Assembly (NCBI RefSeq): GCF_047872805.1
Contig: NZ_JBLQUK010000004.1
Span: forward strand, 1 to 64,000
DNA from: Erythrobacter sp047872805
GTDB lineage: Bacteria; Pseudomonadota; Alphaproteobacteria; Sphingomonadales; Sphingomonadaceae
Length of the DNA: 64,000 nucleotides
Direction: 5' to 3'
Within the stretch, counting starts at the first letter, position 1; each line of letters opens with the position of its first letter. Shown here in pieces: positions 7,915 through 16,344 of this stretch. Under the pieces are notes generated by a model that ran no database searches, was not told the origin of the DNA, and was given only the letters and a program-made list of their open reading frames with translations. The position numbers and the translations under genes are program-made.

Positions 7915-8664
7915 TTAAATCCCGGCATACCATTGGTAATCGCCGACATCCTCCCAGAACCCGCCTTTGCCGCCGTGGATATCGTCAAAACTGGCGACAG
8001 CTTCGATGGCGGTAAGGTATTTGGGATGTTTGTACCCAAGCTGCCGTTCAATCCGCATACGCAGAGGCGCGCCGTTTTTCTCGGGCAGCGGCTGTCCGTT
8101 TAGTTGATGCGCAACAATGGTTTGCGGGTGATAGGCATCGACCATATCGATGCTTTCATAATAGTCCCGGCCATAAAGCGTGTCGGCGCAGCGAAAGACG
8201 ATGAAATTCGCTTCTTCGCGGACCCGCGCCATGTCGAGCAGTTCGGAGAGCTGCGGCCCGCTCCATTCGGCGATTGCGCTCCATCCCTCAACACAATCAT
8301 GCCGGGTGATCTGGATGCGTTGCGGCAAGGCGCGCAACTCGGCAAGGGTAAGGCTGAGTGGATTTGTCACCAGCCCTCGCACCTCGATCCGCCAATCGGC
8401 AAAACCACTGGCTTTGTGCGCGCGGTATTCGTCCGTGTCGACCGTTAGAGACCCATTGCCGCGGATGTCAAGAGAGCGCTCTTCTGGCGCATATTCCGGG
8501 GCAAGCGCCTGTCTGCTGGCAAGCGTCCGATGGGCGGCGCGGTGCCAATTCTCCGCTGTATCAAACAGGTCGCCCGCCGGTCCGGTCTGAGCAAGGTCGG
8601 TGCAAGCTGCCGCAGGCAACGCCGCCAGCCCGGCCAGCAATGCACGGCGTTCAATCTCTGCCAT
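7915..8664 (-). CDS. Molybdopterin-dependent oxidoreductase (sulfite-oxidase fold)
   Basis: A 249-residue exported oxidoreductase. The N-terminus ERRALLAGLAALPAAAC has a twin-arginine pair and ends in a lipobox-like AAAC, so a Tat-exported lipoprotein is likely. The sulfite-oxidase-type core has LTLAELRALPQ, then TRHDCVEGWSAIAEWSG, whose Cys (about residue 123) should ligand molybdenum. It continues with YYESIDM and GAPLRMRIERQLGYKHPKY, shared with the MsrP/YedY group. It overlaps the upstream cytochrome b561 gene by 14 bases, and that gene is its probable electron partner. Substrate unknown. It is shorter and more divergent than a classical MsrP. Confidence 0.87.
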   Translation of the reverse strand: MAEIERRALLAGLAALPAAACTDLAQTGPAGDLFDTAENWHRAAHRTLASRQALAPEYAPEERSLDIRGNGSLTVDTDEYRAHKASGFADWRIEVRGLVTNPLSLTLAELRALPQRIQITRHDCVEGWSAIAEWSGPQLSELLDMARVREEANFIVFRCADTLYGRDYYESIDMVDAYHPQTIVAHQLNGQPLPEKNGAPLRMRIERQLGYKHPKYLTAIEAVASFDDIHGGKGGFWEDVGDYQWYAGI

Positions 8665-9337
8665 CTGAATTCTCCCGCTGCGGCCCTCCGGTGATCATCT
8701 GGCTGATTTGTCTGACCGGGTTCGATAGGAGCACCATGACCAGATGCAGGACGACAAAGGCAAACAGCCCCCACGCAAAAATGAAATGCAGACTCCTCGC
8801 GCTTTGCCTACCGCCCAGCAGGTCGACCAGCCAAGGCGCGATCACCTCAAAACCCGGACTGATCGCAAGGCCGGTGAACACCATCATCGGCAGGAATATT
8901 CCAAGCACGATACCGTAGATGATTTTCTGAACCGGATTGTAGGCATCGCTTTCGCGTTCTGCCTTTGCACTCAGATGGCCGCGAATGGACATCAGCAGCG
9001 CTGACGGTGACCAATCATGCGGACCAGTGGCAATATCACGCCAGAAATGCCGATTGATGAGGCTTGCCCCCCACATCACCAACAAACTGGCCGCAAAGAC
9101 CCATGCGAAAGTGTTGTGCCAATCGCGTGCCTCGGCAAGGTCATAGCGCTGCGGGATGGTGGCCCATGCGGGAAACCGGATCACATTGAGCCAGGCATCC
9201 GCCGGATCAAAACCGTAATTGCCCCAATAGAGATACCGGTGGGCGTTGGAGATATTCAAGCCCGACATGAACAGCACGACCAGCGCCAGCGCGTTGACCC
9301 AGTGCCATAGCCGGGTGACCAGAGCGTGCCGCTTCAT
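8651..9337 (-). CDS. Cytochrome b561-type membrane protein
   Basis: This 228-residue membrane protein has four main hydrophobic helices. It starts MKRHALVTRLWHWVNALALVVLFMSG, with the His in RLWHW a likely haem ligand, and has further His residues in ARDWHNTFAW and in the last helices (SLHFIFAWGLFAFVVLHLVMV). This is the bacterial cytochrome b561 / Ni-hydrogenase b-subunit pattern. It probably passes electrons between quinone and the periplasmic molybdoenzyme encoded next. The frame opens at a TTG, but the ATG at 9337 overlaps the stop of the upstream SDR gene as ATGA, which suggests translational coupling. Confidence 0.88.
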   Translation of the reverse strand: MKRHALVTRLWHWVNALALVVLFMSGLNISNAHRYLYWGNYGFDPADAWLNVIRFPAWATIPQRYDLAEARDWHNTFAWVFAASLLVMWGASLINRHFWRDIATGPHDWSPSALLMSIRGHLSAKAERESDAYNPVQKIIYGIVLGIFLPMMVFTGLAISPGFEVIAPWLVDLLGGRQSARSLHFIFAWGLFAFVVLHLVMVLLSNPVRQISQMITGGPQRENSDGRD

Positions 9338-10125
9338 GGGCAAGCCGCTGATTTCTGCCGAGCAAGATAGATAACGTCACGGTCCTGAGAAAGCAGATGT
9401 TGGCCGCTATCGATGAACAAAGTGGAACCGCTGCGCAAGACGCCGGTGGAAAGGAACAACGCGGCCTCAACGATTTCCTGCGGCTGGGTCTTGCGCTTTA
9501 GCAGGTTGAGTCTGTGCGACACTTCGGTTTCGCCTTCGGATTGGTCGTGACTTGCCAGGATCGCACCCGGCGCAATGCCATAAACACGCGCCCGCTCCCA
9601 CTTTGCCGAGCGTGCGTGGACCGCAAACATGGCATTGGTCGCCGCCAGCGCATGTTTGGACATTGTGTAGCTGAAAAAGTCAGGATTGGGGTTTTCCAGC
9701 TTCATATCCGTAATATTGATCACACAGTGCGTTCCGGCCCCTTTTATGTTCTCTAGAAAACTCTTTGCCATCAATGCGGGCGCGCGCGCGTTGATCTGCA
9801 TTGCCTCCCGGTTCGTATCCGGGTTGAGCGAGGTTACATCGTCATAGCGGAATACCGATGCGGAATTGATCAGGCAGCGCCAATCGGCAAGTCGCGCGGC
9901 CAATGCCTCAACCATTTCGGTGGCGGCGGCAATGTCGGCCAGATCGCAGCAGAATGTTTCGGCCGAGGGCAGGGCGGCGGCCAATGCTTCTGCATCCATG
10001 CCAGAGCTGCGATAATGGATGACCACGTGCCATCCGTTTGCAGCGAAACCTTTGGCGATTTCTGCGCCAATACGTGTGGCGCCTCCGGTAACAAGGACTG
10101 CTGGAAGGGGCTCGGGCTCTGGCAT
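9334..10125 (-). CDS. SDR oxidoreductase, FolM/pteridine-reductase-like
   Basis: A 263-residue short-chain dehydrogenase. The cofactor motif reads TGGATRIG (residues 13-20). This is the TGxxxRxG variant of FolM and pteridine reductases rather than the classical TGxxxGxG. The rest fits an SDR: INSASVFRYDD, the YTMSKHA active site with Tyr and Lys, and GIAPGAIL. It probably reduces a pterin-like or other small carbonyl substrate with NADPH. It is the first gene of a coupled trio with a cytochrome b561 and a molybdopterin oxidoreductase. A pterin role would suit that context, but it is inference. Confidence 0.85.
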   Translation of the reverse strand: MPEPEPLPAVLVTGGATRIGAEIAKGFAANGWHVVIHYRSSGMDAEALAAALPSAETFCCDLADIAAATEMVEALAARLADWRCLINSASVFRYDDVTSLNPDTNREAMQINARAPALMAKSFLENIKGAGTHCVINITDMKLENPNPDFFSYTMSKHALAATNAMFAVHARSAKWERARVYGIAPGAILASHDQSEGETEVSHRLNLLKRKTQPQEIVEAALFLSTGVLRSGSTLFIDSGQHLLSQDRDVIYLARQKSAACP

Positions 10126-10233
10126 GCTCTCGCCCTAACAGCGCCCGCTGCGCGCATCAATCGCGCGCACAAAGGCAGAGCGCCGCCGGTCATTGCTGAC
10201 CCGCGGCGCCCGCAACAGTGAGTTTCTTCAAGA

Positions 10234-10749
10234 TTAGCGGCAACGCAGTTCATTGCGGTCTATCTCCCGGCCCAGCAGGCCCCCCGCTAGCGCGCCCAGC
10301 AATGTGCCGACGGTGCGATCACCGCGAGTATCAATCGCACGACCGGCCAGCGCGCCCAATCCTGCGCCAATCACCAGTCCGGTTGTGCCATTGTCCCGCT
10401 CGCAGTAATAATTGCCATCGCGCCCGCGCCAGACTCGGTCGCGGTGACCAATGCGGCGCGGCTCATGGTACCGGCCCCGGCGGTCATAGATCCGGTCATC
10501 ATCATAGCGGTCATCATCGTATCCGCGACCACGATAACGGTCACCGCGCCGATAGCGGCGATTATCGTCATAACGGTCATCGGCATATTGAGATCGTGTG
10601 CCAAAATCAAAGCCGCCAAAGGAGGCAGCGTTTTGCGCCGAGGCATTTTCCTGCCAAGCCAAGGCTGGCGATCCAATTTCGGCGGCGCTGGCCGGGGCGG
10701 TTACCGCAGCGAGTGAACCCATTGCGGCAATCAAAGCGATCGTTTTCAT
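10234..10749 (-). CDS. Exported glycine-zipper protein
   Basis: This 171-residue exported protein starts MKTIALIAAMGSLAAVTAPASAAE, a clear signal peptide. A long Arg/Asp/Tyr-rich segment follows (residues about 55-110, with YRRGDRYRGRGYDDDRYDDD), and the C-terminus has glycine zippers: GLVIGAGLGALAG and GTLLGALAGGLLG, typical of outer-membrane-associated glycine-zipper 2TM proteins. AAAGGAAC lies just upstream of the ATG at 10749. The function is unknown, and an envelope or stress role is common for such proteins. Confidence 0.85.
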   Translation of the reverse strand: MKTIALIAAMGSLAAVTAPASAAEIGSPALAWQENASAQNAASFGGFDFGTRSQYADDRYDDNRRYRRGDRYRGRGYDDDRYDDDRIYDRRGRYHEPRRIGHRDRVWRGRDGNYYCERDNGTTGLVIGAGLGALAGRAIDTRGDRTVGTLLGALAGGLLGREIDRNELRCR

Positions 10750-10902
10750 GTGAAGTTCCTTTCCGACCCGATCAGCGGGTGATCCCCATTTCGTTCATTG
10801 TAAACGAACGTAACATGAATGAATTGTTGTTATTGGTCCGATTATGGCAAAATGCCGGTTGTCTGCGATGAAACGCAAGGAAAGCGAGGCCAAACCAAGC
10901 CA

Positions 10903-11553
10903 TCAGCCCAGTTTGGCGCGGGCCCGATCGCGCATCTTTGGCGCAAGCGCGGGCATATCAGCCAGTTCAGCCCAATCGTCGCGGCTCCCTTTTCCGGCAA
11001 CGAGCGTCTTGAACGCTCGGGATACGCTCCAATTGCGTTCCCCGACGCTGACGCGCTCCAGATAATCGCCCGCCTGCACTTCGCCGATTTCCAGCACGCG
11101 GAAATACCATCCGCAGCGCCCCGTCTCGATAATGGCGGCAACCATGCCCTTGGCCCCAGAGCGGTGCTCGATCTTCCAGCACGGCTGGCGCGGCTGGCTG
11201 ATCTCGATCAGCGCGCTGCCAAGGCGGAACCGGTCACCAATATGCACCAGGGCTTCATCGAGATTGCGCACCGCTAGGTTTGATCCGAACGCGCCGGGTT
11301 CATCGAGCAGCGACGGATCGGGCACCTTGTCTCGCCAGAACACGTGATGATCGAGAGGGTACAGATGCAGCGCCATTTCCGGCCCCCCATGCACTCGGCG
11401 GTCTGCCTGTTCATCAGGGGCGAGCCCTTCGATCAGCACCTGCACCGCCTCTTCGCGCGGACGCTTGGCAATGGCGCTCAGTTCAGCGCCATTGAACGGG
11501 CGCGCAGTGCCGGTGCAAATCGCTTCAACAGCCCATTTCATATCGGCCTTCAT
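10903..11553 (-). CDS. MOSC domain protein (YiiM-like)
   Basis: The 216 residues show the MOSC (molybdenum cofactor sulfurase C-terminal) beta-barrel. VHGGPEMALHLYPLDHHVFWR, LGSALIEISQPRQPCWKI with the conserved Cys, and a C-terminal helical part (YiiM-type 3-alpha extension) are visible. YiiM-like proteins bind Moco and act in reduction or detoxification of N-hydroxylated bases, but only the family is supported here. Bases 10750-10902 between it and the glycine-zipper gene hold nothing recognisable. The gene upstream is the methyltransferase, 160 bases away across a dispersed repeat. Confidence 0.88.
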   Translation of the reverse strand: MKADMKWAVEAICTGTARPFNGAELSAIAKRPREEAVQVLIEGLAPDEQADRRVHGGPEMALHLYPLDHHVFWRDKVPDPSLLDEPGAFGSNLAVRNLDEALVHIGDRFRLGSALIEISQPRQPCWKIEHRSGAKGMVAAIIETGRCGWYFRVLEIGEVQAGDYLERVSVGERNWSVSRAFKTLVAGKGSRDDWAELADMPALAPKMRDRARAKLG

Positions 11554-11560
11554 ACCGGCG

Positions 11561-11599
11561 TCTTTCCTACAGGATGGAACACATGGAACACAGTCCTGA
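11561..11599 (-). repeat. 39-base dispersed repeat, copy B (intergenic)
   Basis: This is an inverted copy of 1374-1412 with 34 of 39 bases identical. It lies just upstream of the start of the MOSC gene (11553), so it occupies the leader or promoter region. The rest of the spacer to 11713 shows no gene. Confidence 0.75.
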
Positions 11600-11713
11600 C
11601 GGGAAAAACTTCACCCGCGCGCGCACCGCGAAAGTCCGGTTCAGGGCGAGAAGGAAGCAGCGTCATCATCTGGCTGTTTCAGCACAATCATGCCGGGTAG
11701 GAAAGCGCGTGGT

Positions 11714-12331
11714 TCAACGTGCTCTGCGAACCGTCAGAGCCATCCAGTCGCGCTGCGTGCCGTCAGAACCCATTCCCGCAAACACTTGCTCCTCGACAAT
11801 TTCGAACATCGCGGCGCGATAGGTGTCGCGCAGCCATTGCGCGGCAGGGAAATTGTGCAGGCGGCCAAGCAGATCGCGCCCTTCGCCTGTTCCCAGTTTG
11901 TAGCTGGCATAATGCCACCCTTGCGGCCTGAGTGCGCGATGCACCGAAGCCAGCACATCGGGCAATTGCGCGCGCGGACAATGAAGCAGGCAAGCGTGCG
12001 CCCAGACCGCGTCATATTCCTGCACGGCGGCCAATTGGTCAAAGCGCATTAGCCGCGCATTGATGGCGTGGCGTTCATTCGCTTTGGCGACCATCGCGGG
12101 AATGCCGTCGGTCGCATCCAGATCAAATCCGCGTTCCAATATCCGCGCAGAATCCCGGCCGGCCCCGCACCCCAATTCCAGCACGCGCGCACCGGGTTTC
12201 AGCCGGTCCAGAAACCCATCAAGGTGGCGGCTGGTTCCAATGGCCGAGCAAAAGGAATAGAACGGAGCTTCGCTCTGGTAGAAATCATAGGTCGCCGGGT
12301 CGATGTGCGTATCAGCGGCTTGATCGCTCAC
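11714..12331 (-). CDS. Class I SAM-dependent methyltransferase
   Basis: A 205-residue protein with SAM-binding motif I VLELGCGAGRDSARIL and a post-motif DATDGIPAM. The later WAHACLLHCPRAQLPDVL segment corresponds to motif II/III of small class I methyltransferases. A longer frame starts at TTG (12382), but the GTG at 12331 overlaps the stop of the upstream gene as GTGA and gives the start MSDQAADTHIDPATYDFY, which I prefer. It is the third gene of a coupled trio with an exported surface-antigen-like and a ClpP-like protein. Substrate unknown. Confidence 0.85.
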   Translation of the reverse strand: MSDQAADTHIDPATYDFYQSEAPFYSFCSAIGTSRHLDGFLDRLKPGARVLELGCGAGRDSARILERGFDLDATDGIPAMVAKANERHAINARLMRFDQLAAVQEYDAVWAHACLLHCPRAQLPDVLASVHRALRPQGWHYASYKLGTGEGRDLLGRLHNFPAAQWLRDTYRAAMFEIVEEQVFAGMGSDGTQRDWMALTVRRAR

Positions 12332-13035
12332 TGCGATCCGTTCGAAACGTTGTATTCGCGCACTTCGGCCTGTGTCAGACAATATCGCGTGCTGGGGTCA
12401 TCCTCATTGCCCACCGCCTGCTGTTGATACATCACATCGGTCAGCAATTTGCGGCTGATCCCCATGCGGATCAGGAAATCGTTGTCCTCGGTCGCGAGCA
12501 GGGCAGAGGATTGTTCGATGCTGGCAATCAATTCAGTGGTGGCTTCGCTGCCGTCAATCACCGCGTCGTCGATGATCCAGCGATCGGCGGTGTGGGTGAA
12601 CATATGCACCATGAAAACGCCGCCCTGATCCACGAAGCGCGGGTTTCCACCCATGAAAATGAAATTGCAGGCGGAAAAACAGGTCCACCCCGCCGGGATG
12701 CGGGTGGGCAGACCCGGATAGGACCGGATGATCCGGCCCGCTTCATTGCCCGCAATTGCGTTTCCGCCCTGCGAACGCAGCCAGACCTCGGCAATCATTG
12801 GGTCGCTGTCGAGCGTCTGTTTCAGCCTTGCGGGCAGGCTCGCGTCGATGCGCCCCTCGGCCAGCAGGACTTTCATCCCGTCGCGCTCCACCGTGGTAAG
12901 CTTCATCGGCTCGGGTGATGCCCAGTTCGGTTCAGCTGGGCAGGTTGGGTTTTCAGGATCGCGTTCGCTGGCACCAGCCAGCAGAGAGAGACTGGCGACG
13001 GTGACAAAGGCTTTGGAGACAAATGCCCGGTTCAC
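12328..13035 (-). CDS. Exported ClpP/crotonase-like protein
   Basis: Starting at the GTG at 13035, which overlaps the preceding stop as GTGA, the product has 235 aa. It has a signal peptide (NRAFVSKAFVTVASLSLLAGASE). The core carries AEVWLRSQGGNAIAGNEAGRIIR, then PAGWTCFSACNFIFMGG. This resembles periplasmic relatives of ClpP/SppA (COG3904 type), where the Ser of CFSAC would be the nucleophile position. A His follows in VFMVHMF. Proteolysis is possible but unproven. The much longer frame (to 13215) overlaps its neighbour and is not the real start. Confidence 0.8.
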   Translation of the reverse strand: MNRAFVSKAFVTVASLSLLAGASERDPENPTCPAEPNWASPEPMKLTTVERDGMKVLLAEGRIDASLPARLKQTLDSDPMIAEVWLRSQGGNAIAGNEAGRIIRSYPGLPTRIPAGWTCFSACNFIFMGGNPRFVDQGGVFMVHMFTHTADRWIIDDAVIDGSEATTELIASIEQSSALLATEDNDFLIRMGISRKLLTDVMYQQQAVGNEDDPSTRYCLTQAEVREYNVSNGSQ

Positions 13036-13604
13036 GCGACAATTGTGTAGCGCGGCGACCCGGCAAGGCGGCACATTCGTTTGTCCGCGCGGGTTTCTTC
13101 GCCTTCGACAATGATGACATCGGTAACGGTGATGCAGTCGTTGTCTCCAGAACTGGCATCGCGGGCGGTTACCGTTGATGTCCCGCTTACATTCCTGCGC
13201 GTGTCCGAAGTCCATGCTGCTGTCTGACCAACCGGCGGGCCGCCGGTGCCATCTTCGTCGATACTGCGGGTGGCCTCCAAAGTCGCATCAGCAGCCTGTT
13301 TCTGCTCTTCGGGATCGAGTTTACAGGCGATTTCCTTCGATATCTGGTCGGTGAATTCGGACAGAGGCACAAATTGGCCAAGCCCCGCACGCTGCGCCGT
13401 GCGGCCCGCAGCACCGCTCAGCAACCCGCCGATAACTCCGCGTGCGGTGTCTCCTGATGAGCCCTTCTCGCAGCCCTCGGCCGCTTGCGCACCGCGCTGT
13501 GCGTCGCGGAACATGCCGCCCAATTGGGCCTGCGCCGGAAACGCTGAAAAAGCGAAGGCTGCCGCAGCAGACGTGAGCGAAATTGTCCTGATTGTCTTGA
13601 TCAT
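13032..13604 (-). CDS. Exported surface-antigen-like protein
   Basis: A 190-residue protein with a clean signal peptide (MIKTIRTISLTSAAAAFAFSAFPAQAQ). A glycine-rich segment follows (ARGVIGGLLSGAAG), and the C-terminal domain has ATLEATRSIDEDGTG, AAWTSDTRRNVSGTSTVTA and a final ADKRMCR. This layout resembles alphaproteobacterial 17-kDa surface antigen / RT0821-type domains. It is the first gene of the trio leading to the ClpP-like protein and methyltransferase. Function unknown. Confidence 0.72.
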   Translation of the reverse strand: MIKTIRTISLTSAAAAFAFSAFPAQAQLGGMFRDAQRGAQAAEGCEKGSSGDTARGVIGGLLSGAAGRTAQRAGLGQFVPLSEFTDQISKEIACKLDPEEQKQAADATLEATRSIDEDGTGGPPVGQTAAWTSDTRRNVSGTSTVTARDASSGDNDCITVTDVIIVEGEETRADKRMCRLAGSPRYTIVA

Positions 13605-13672
13605 GACCCCTACCTCTCTGGCGACACTCTACGCGGTTTTGACCGTCACGCCAAGGACGATGGGCGCGGATC

Positions 13673-14920
13673 TTAACCGGCTGATGCGGTTTCGCGGTCG
13701 CGTTCGGCTCGGCTTTTCTTGTGGGCCGAGGTTTTCAGCTGACCGCAGGCGGCATCAATATCGCGCCCGCGCGGCGTGCGCACCGGGGCACTGATGCCCC
13801 CGGCAAACACGATGTCGCTGAATGCCCTGATTCGATCGGGCGCGGAACATTCATACCCTGCACCCGGCCAGGGATTGAACGGTATCAGATTGACCTTGGC
13901 AGGCAAATCGAATTTGCGCAGCAAGCGCACCAGTTCGCGCGCATCGTCGTCGCTGTCGTTCTTGTCCTTCAGCATCACATATTCAAAGGTGATGCGCCGG
14001 GCATTGGAGGCTTTGGGATAGTCGGCGCAGGCTTGCAGCAAGTCCTCAATGCCGTATTTCCGGTTGAGCGGCACGATTTCATCGCGCACTTCCTTGCGCA
14101 CCGCGTGAAGCGATACGGCGAGATTGACGCCGATTTCCTCGCCGCAGCGTTTCATCATCGGGATGACGCCGCTGGTCGAAAGGGTGATCCGGCGTTTTGA
14201 CAGGGCGAGGCCATCGCCGTCCATCACCAGGTTCAGCGCATCGCGCACATGGTCGAAATTATACAGCGGCTCACCCATGCCCATCATCACGATATTGGTG
14301 AGCAGGCGCCCGTCGGCGGTGTAATGCGCGGCGCTTTCTTCGCTCTCGTCATCCGCAAAGGCGAAATCCATCTTGCCCTTTGGCCATTCCCCCAATGCGT
14401 CACGCGCGAGCATCACCTGACCGACGATTTCGCCGGGAGTCAGATTGCGCACCAGTCGCATCGTTCCGGTGTGACAGAATGTGCAATTCAATGTGCAGCC
14501 CACTTGGCTGGAGACGCACAATGTGCCGCGGTCTGCATCGGGGATGAAAACCATCTCGAAATCGTGGCCATCGTCGGTTTGCAGCAACCATTTGCGCGTG
14601 CCGTCGCTGCTGTGCTGTGCCTCGACCACGTTGGGGCGGCCAATCACAAAGCGTTCTGTCAGCCACGGTCGCATGGTCTTGGCGATGTCGCTCATTGCCG
14701 CAAAATCAGTGACCCCGCGGTGATAGAGCCAGTGGAACACCTGTTTGGCGCGCAATTTGGCCTGACGCGCGTCAAGCCCGGCTTCTTCGAACAATTCGCG
14801 GATGCGCGCAGCGGAAAGGCCGATCAGGTCAATACGGCCATCATCGCGCGGCGTTATGTCACGCGCGACGGGAACCGGGTCCACTTGCCCGGGGATTGTC
14901 ATGAGGGTCGTATCTGGCAT
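13673..14920 (-). CDS. rlmN: Dual-specificity RNA methyltransferase RlmN
   Basis: This radical SAM enzyme methylates C2 of adenine 2503 in 23S rRNA and A37 of some tRNAs. Of its 415 residues, the radical SAM cluster motif is CTLNCTFC (about residue 141). It is preceded by LCVSSQVG and followed by GEPLYNFD, RRITLSTSGVIP, LAVSLHA and a C-terminal catalytic Cys region around YECSAPD. The N-terminal helical domain includes RAKQVFHWLYHRGV. The length is slightly above average, with a basic tail (KKSRAERDR). It stands 54 bases behind the VOC gene in the same direction. Confidence 0.97.
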   Translation of the reverse strand: MPDTTLMTIPGQVDPVPVARDITPRDDGRIDLIGLSAARIRELFEEAGLDARQAKLRAKQVFHWLYHRGVTDFAAMSDIAKTMRPWLTERFVIGRPNVVEAQHSSDGTRKWLLQTDDGHDFEMVFIPDADRGTLCVSSQVGCTLNCTFCHTGTMRLVRNLTPGEIVGQVMLARDALGEWPKGKMDFAFADDESEESAAHYTADGRLLTNIVMMGMGEPLYNFDHVRDALNLVMDGDGLALSKRRITLSTSGVIPMMKRCGEEIGVNLAVSLHAVRKEVRDEIVPLNRKYGIEDLLQACADYPKASNARRITFEYVMLKDKNDSDDDARELVRLLRKFDLPAKVNLIPFNPWPGAGYECSAPDRIRAFSDIVFAGGISAPVRTPRGRDIDAACGQLKTSAHKKSRAERDRETASAG

Positions 14921-14973
14921 GATTGGCGGGGCCTATAGTCCCAAATTTGACGATATGCCAGCGGCGCAATGTG

Positions 14974-15375
14974 TCAGCTGATCGGGTGGGCCACCAAATC
15001 CTGCCCGAACATGACGCGGTGTCCGTCTGGCGTCCGCACCGCAAATTCGCGCATGTCCCATTCTTCGGTGGTGGGCGGCTTGATTATGGCCGCCTTGCTT
15101 TGGTCAATTTCATCAAAATAGGCATCGATGTCATCAAACTCGATATAACCAAAATATTGGTGATCGCCCAATTCCCTGGGGGCAATGGCGTCGGGACACG
15201 AACCCAACATGATCACGCATGGGCCGCGCTTGACAAAGACCCAGCCGCCCAGATCGCGCAGGCTGTCGAACTTCATGACATCGATCCAGAACCGTGCAGT
15301 TTGCATCGCGTCAGGCACAGCGAGCACATAATTCATCGCAGTGATGGCGGGGGAAAGAGGCTGTCTGTCGGTCAT
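14974..15375 (-). CDS. VOC (glyoxalase/bleomycin-resistance) family protein
   Basis: A small protein of 133 aa with the vicinal-oxygen-chelate fold: YVLAVPDAMQTARFWIDVMKF at the N-terminus, then GGWVFVKRGPCVIML and a second half with YIEFDDIDAYFDEID and VRTPDGHRVMFGQD. An ATG three codons further upstream exists, but the ATG at 15375 overlaps the upstream stop as ATGA, so I take that start. The activity cannot be assigned. The usual metal ligands are only partly evident. Confidence 0.85.
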   Translation of the reverse strand: MTDRQPLSPAITAMNYVLAVPDAMQTARFWIDVMKFDSLRDLGGWVFVKRGPCVIMLGSCPDAIAPRELGDHQYFGYIEFDDIDAYFDEIDQSKAAIIKPPTTEEWDMREFAVRTPDGHRVMFGQDLVAHPIS

Positions 15376-15848
15376 GATGCGCATCCTACGACTGCGGCGT
15401 CGATTGCGGTCGCCGCCCCGGTGAGATCATATTGATCGGTGAAGCGTGCGCCGGAGCTGTCACGAGCGGAGATGGTCATCCGGGTGGCGGATCGCAAGGC
15501 GGCGACCACGGCTGCATCCATACGCGCGTCTCGGGCCCAGGCATCTTTGCCGTTTGCAGCGAGTTCAAAGCGGCGATCTGCGATGGTGAGCACCGTATCT
15601 GAATCTGCCCGGACATCGCGTGACAATCTGATGTGCAATTGCCCCCGGATGTTTTGTGCGGGCCAATTGGCGATGCTGGCAAAGGCGCCGGGGCTGCGAC
15701 TGCGCTGCGGTTTGGCAATGGCATAGCAGCGCGCGGGGCTGGCGTCTCGAAAGGCGGCCCAATTGGCATAGACGCCCAGATTGTCCTTCGCCGCGAGCGG
15801 TGCGGCGATTGCGGTGCAGAGGGCCAGGGACAGAGCAAGTCTAGTCAT
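15372..15848 (-). CDS. Exported IalB-like protein
   Basis: A 158-residue protein with a signal peptide (MTRLALSLALCTAIAAPLAAKD). A beta-rich body resembles invasion-associated locus B proteins: YANWAAFRDASPARCYAIAKP at the front and AWARDARMDAAVVAALRSATRMTISARDSSG near the end, with a final Cys. IalB-like proteins are periplasmic and mostly uncharacterised outside Bartonella. It overlaps greB upstream by 8 bases and the VOC gene downstream by 4, so it is translated within a tight operon. Confidence 0.72.
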   Translation of the reverse strand: MTRLALSLALCTAIAAPLAAKDNLGVYANWAAFRDASPARCYAIAKPQRSRSPGAFASIANWPAQNIRGQLHIRLSRDVRADSDTVLTIADRRFELAANGKDAWARDARMDAAVVAALRSATRMTISARDSSGARFTDQYDLTGAATAIDAAVVGCAS

Positions 15849-16335
15849 AGCGGATTGCCATTACCTCCCATTCCTTGACCCCCGATGGCAGCCGGACCTT
15901 GCGCAGATCGCCCACGGCCGCTCCTTTCAGCGCCTTTGCCATGGGCGAATTCCAGCCTATCCGGCCAACGCCTGCGTCCTGTTCATCATCGCCGACAAGC
16001 TGGACAATCTTGCGCTGGTCATCATCATCCGCCAGTTCGACCGTCGCACCAAAGAAGGCGCGGCTGCGGTCTGGTTGATGGGCCGGATCGACCACCCGAA
16101 GCGCCTTCATCCGCCGGGCTAGATAGCCCAGTTCGCGGTCGATCTCGCGCATCCGCTTGCGCCCATACAGGTAATCGCCATTTTCGCTGCGGTCGCCATT
16201 GCCCGCTGCCCAGCTGACAATCTCAACGATCTCCGGGCGCTCCTTGCCCAGCAGATGGTCATAGCGCGCCTTGAGCGCGGCCATGCCCGAAGGCGTGATC
16301 GGCGGCGCGCCTGCTGTCTTTGGCTGAGCCGTCAT
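15841..16335 (-). CDS. greB: Transcription elongation factor GreB
   Basis: A 164-residue Gre factor, which rescues backtracked RNA polymerase by stimulating transcript cleavage. The N-terminal coiled coil has the acidic tip region GDRSENGDYLYGRKRMREIDREL, and the linker RMKALRVVDP is typical of GreB rather than GreA. The C-terminal FKBP-like domain includes VGDDEQDAGVGRIGWNSPMAKALKG. It starts 9 bases after the stop of the lytic transglycosylase and overlaps the IalB-like gene by 8 bases. Confidence 0.92.
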   Translation of the reverse strand: MTAQPKTAGAPPITPSGMAALKARYDHLLGKERPEIVEIVSWAAGNGDRSENGDYLYGRKRMREIDRELGYLARRMKALRVVDPAHQPDRSRAFFGATVELADDDDQRKIVQLVGDDEQDAGVGRIGWNSPMAKALKGAAVGDLRKVRLPSGVKEWEVMAIRYD

Positions 16336-16344
16336 TCGGACGGG

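Noticed and set aside
11649..11661. Word AGAAGGAAGCAGC resembling the SRP RNA tetraloop region (GGAAGGAAGCAGC)
   Set aside because: The flanks do not form the required SRP stem, and the preceding bases lack the GGTCC motif, so it is a chance match.
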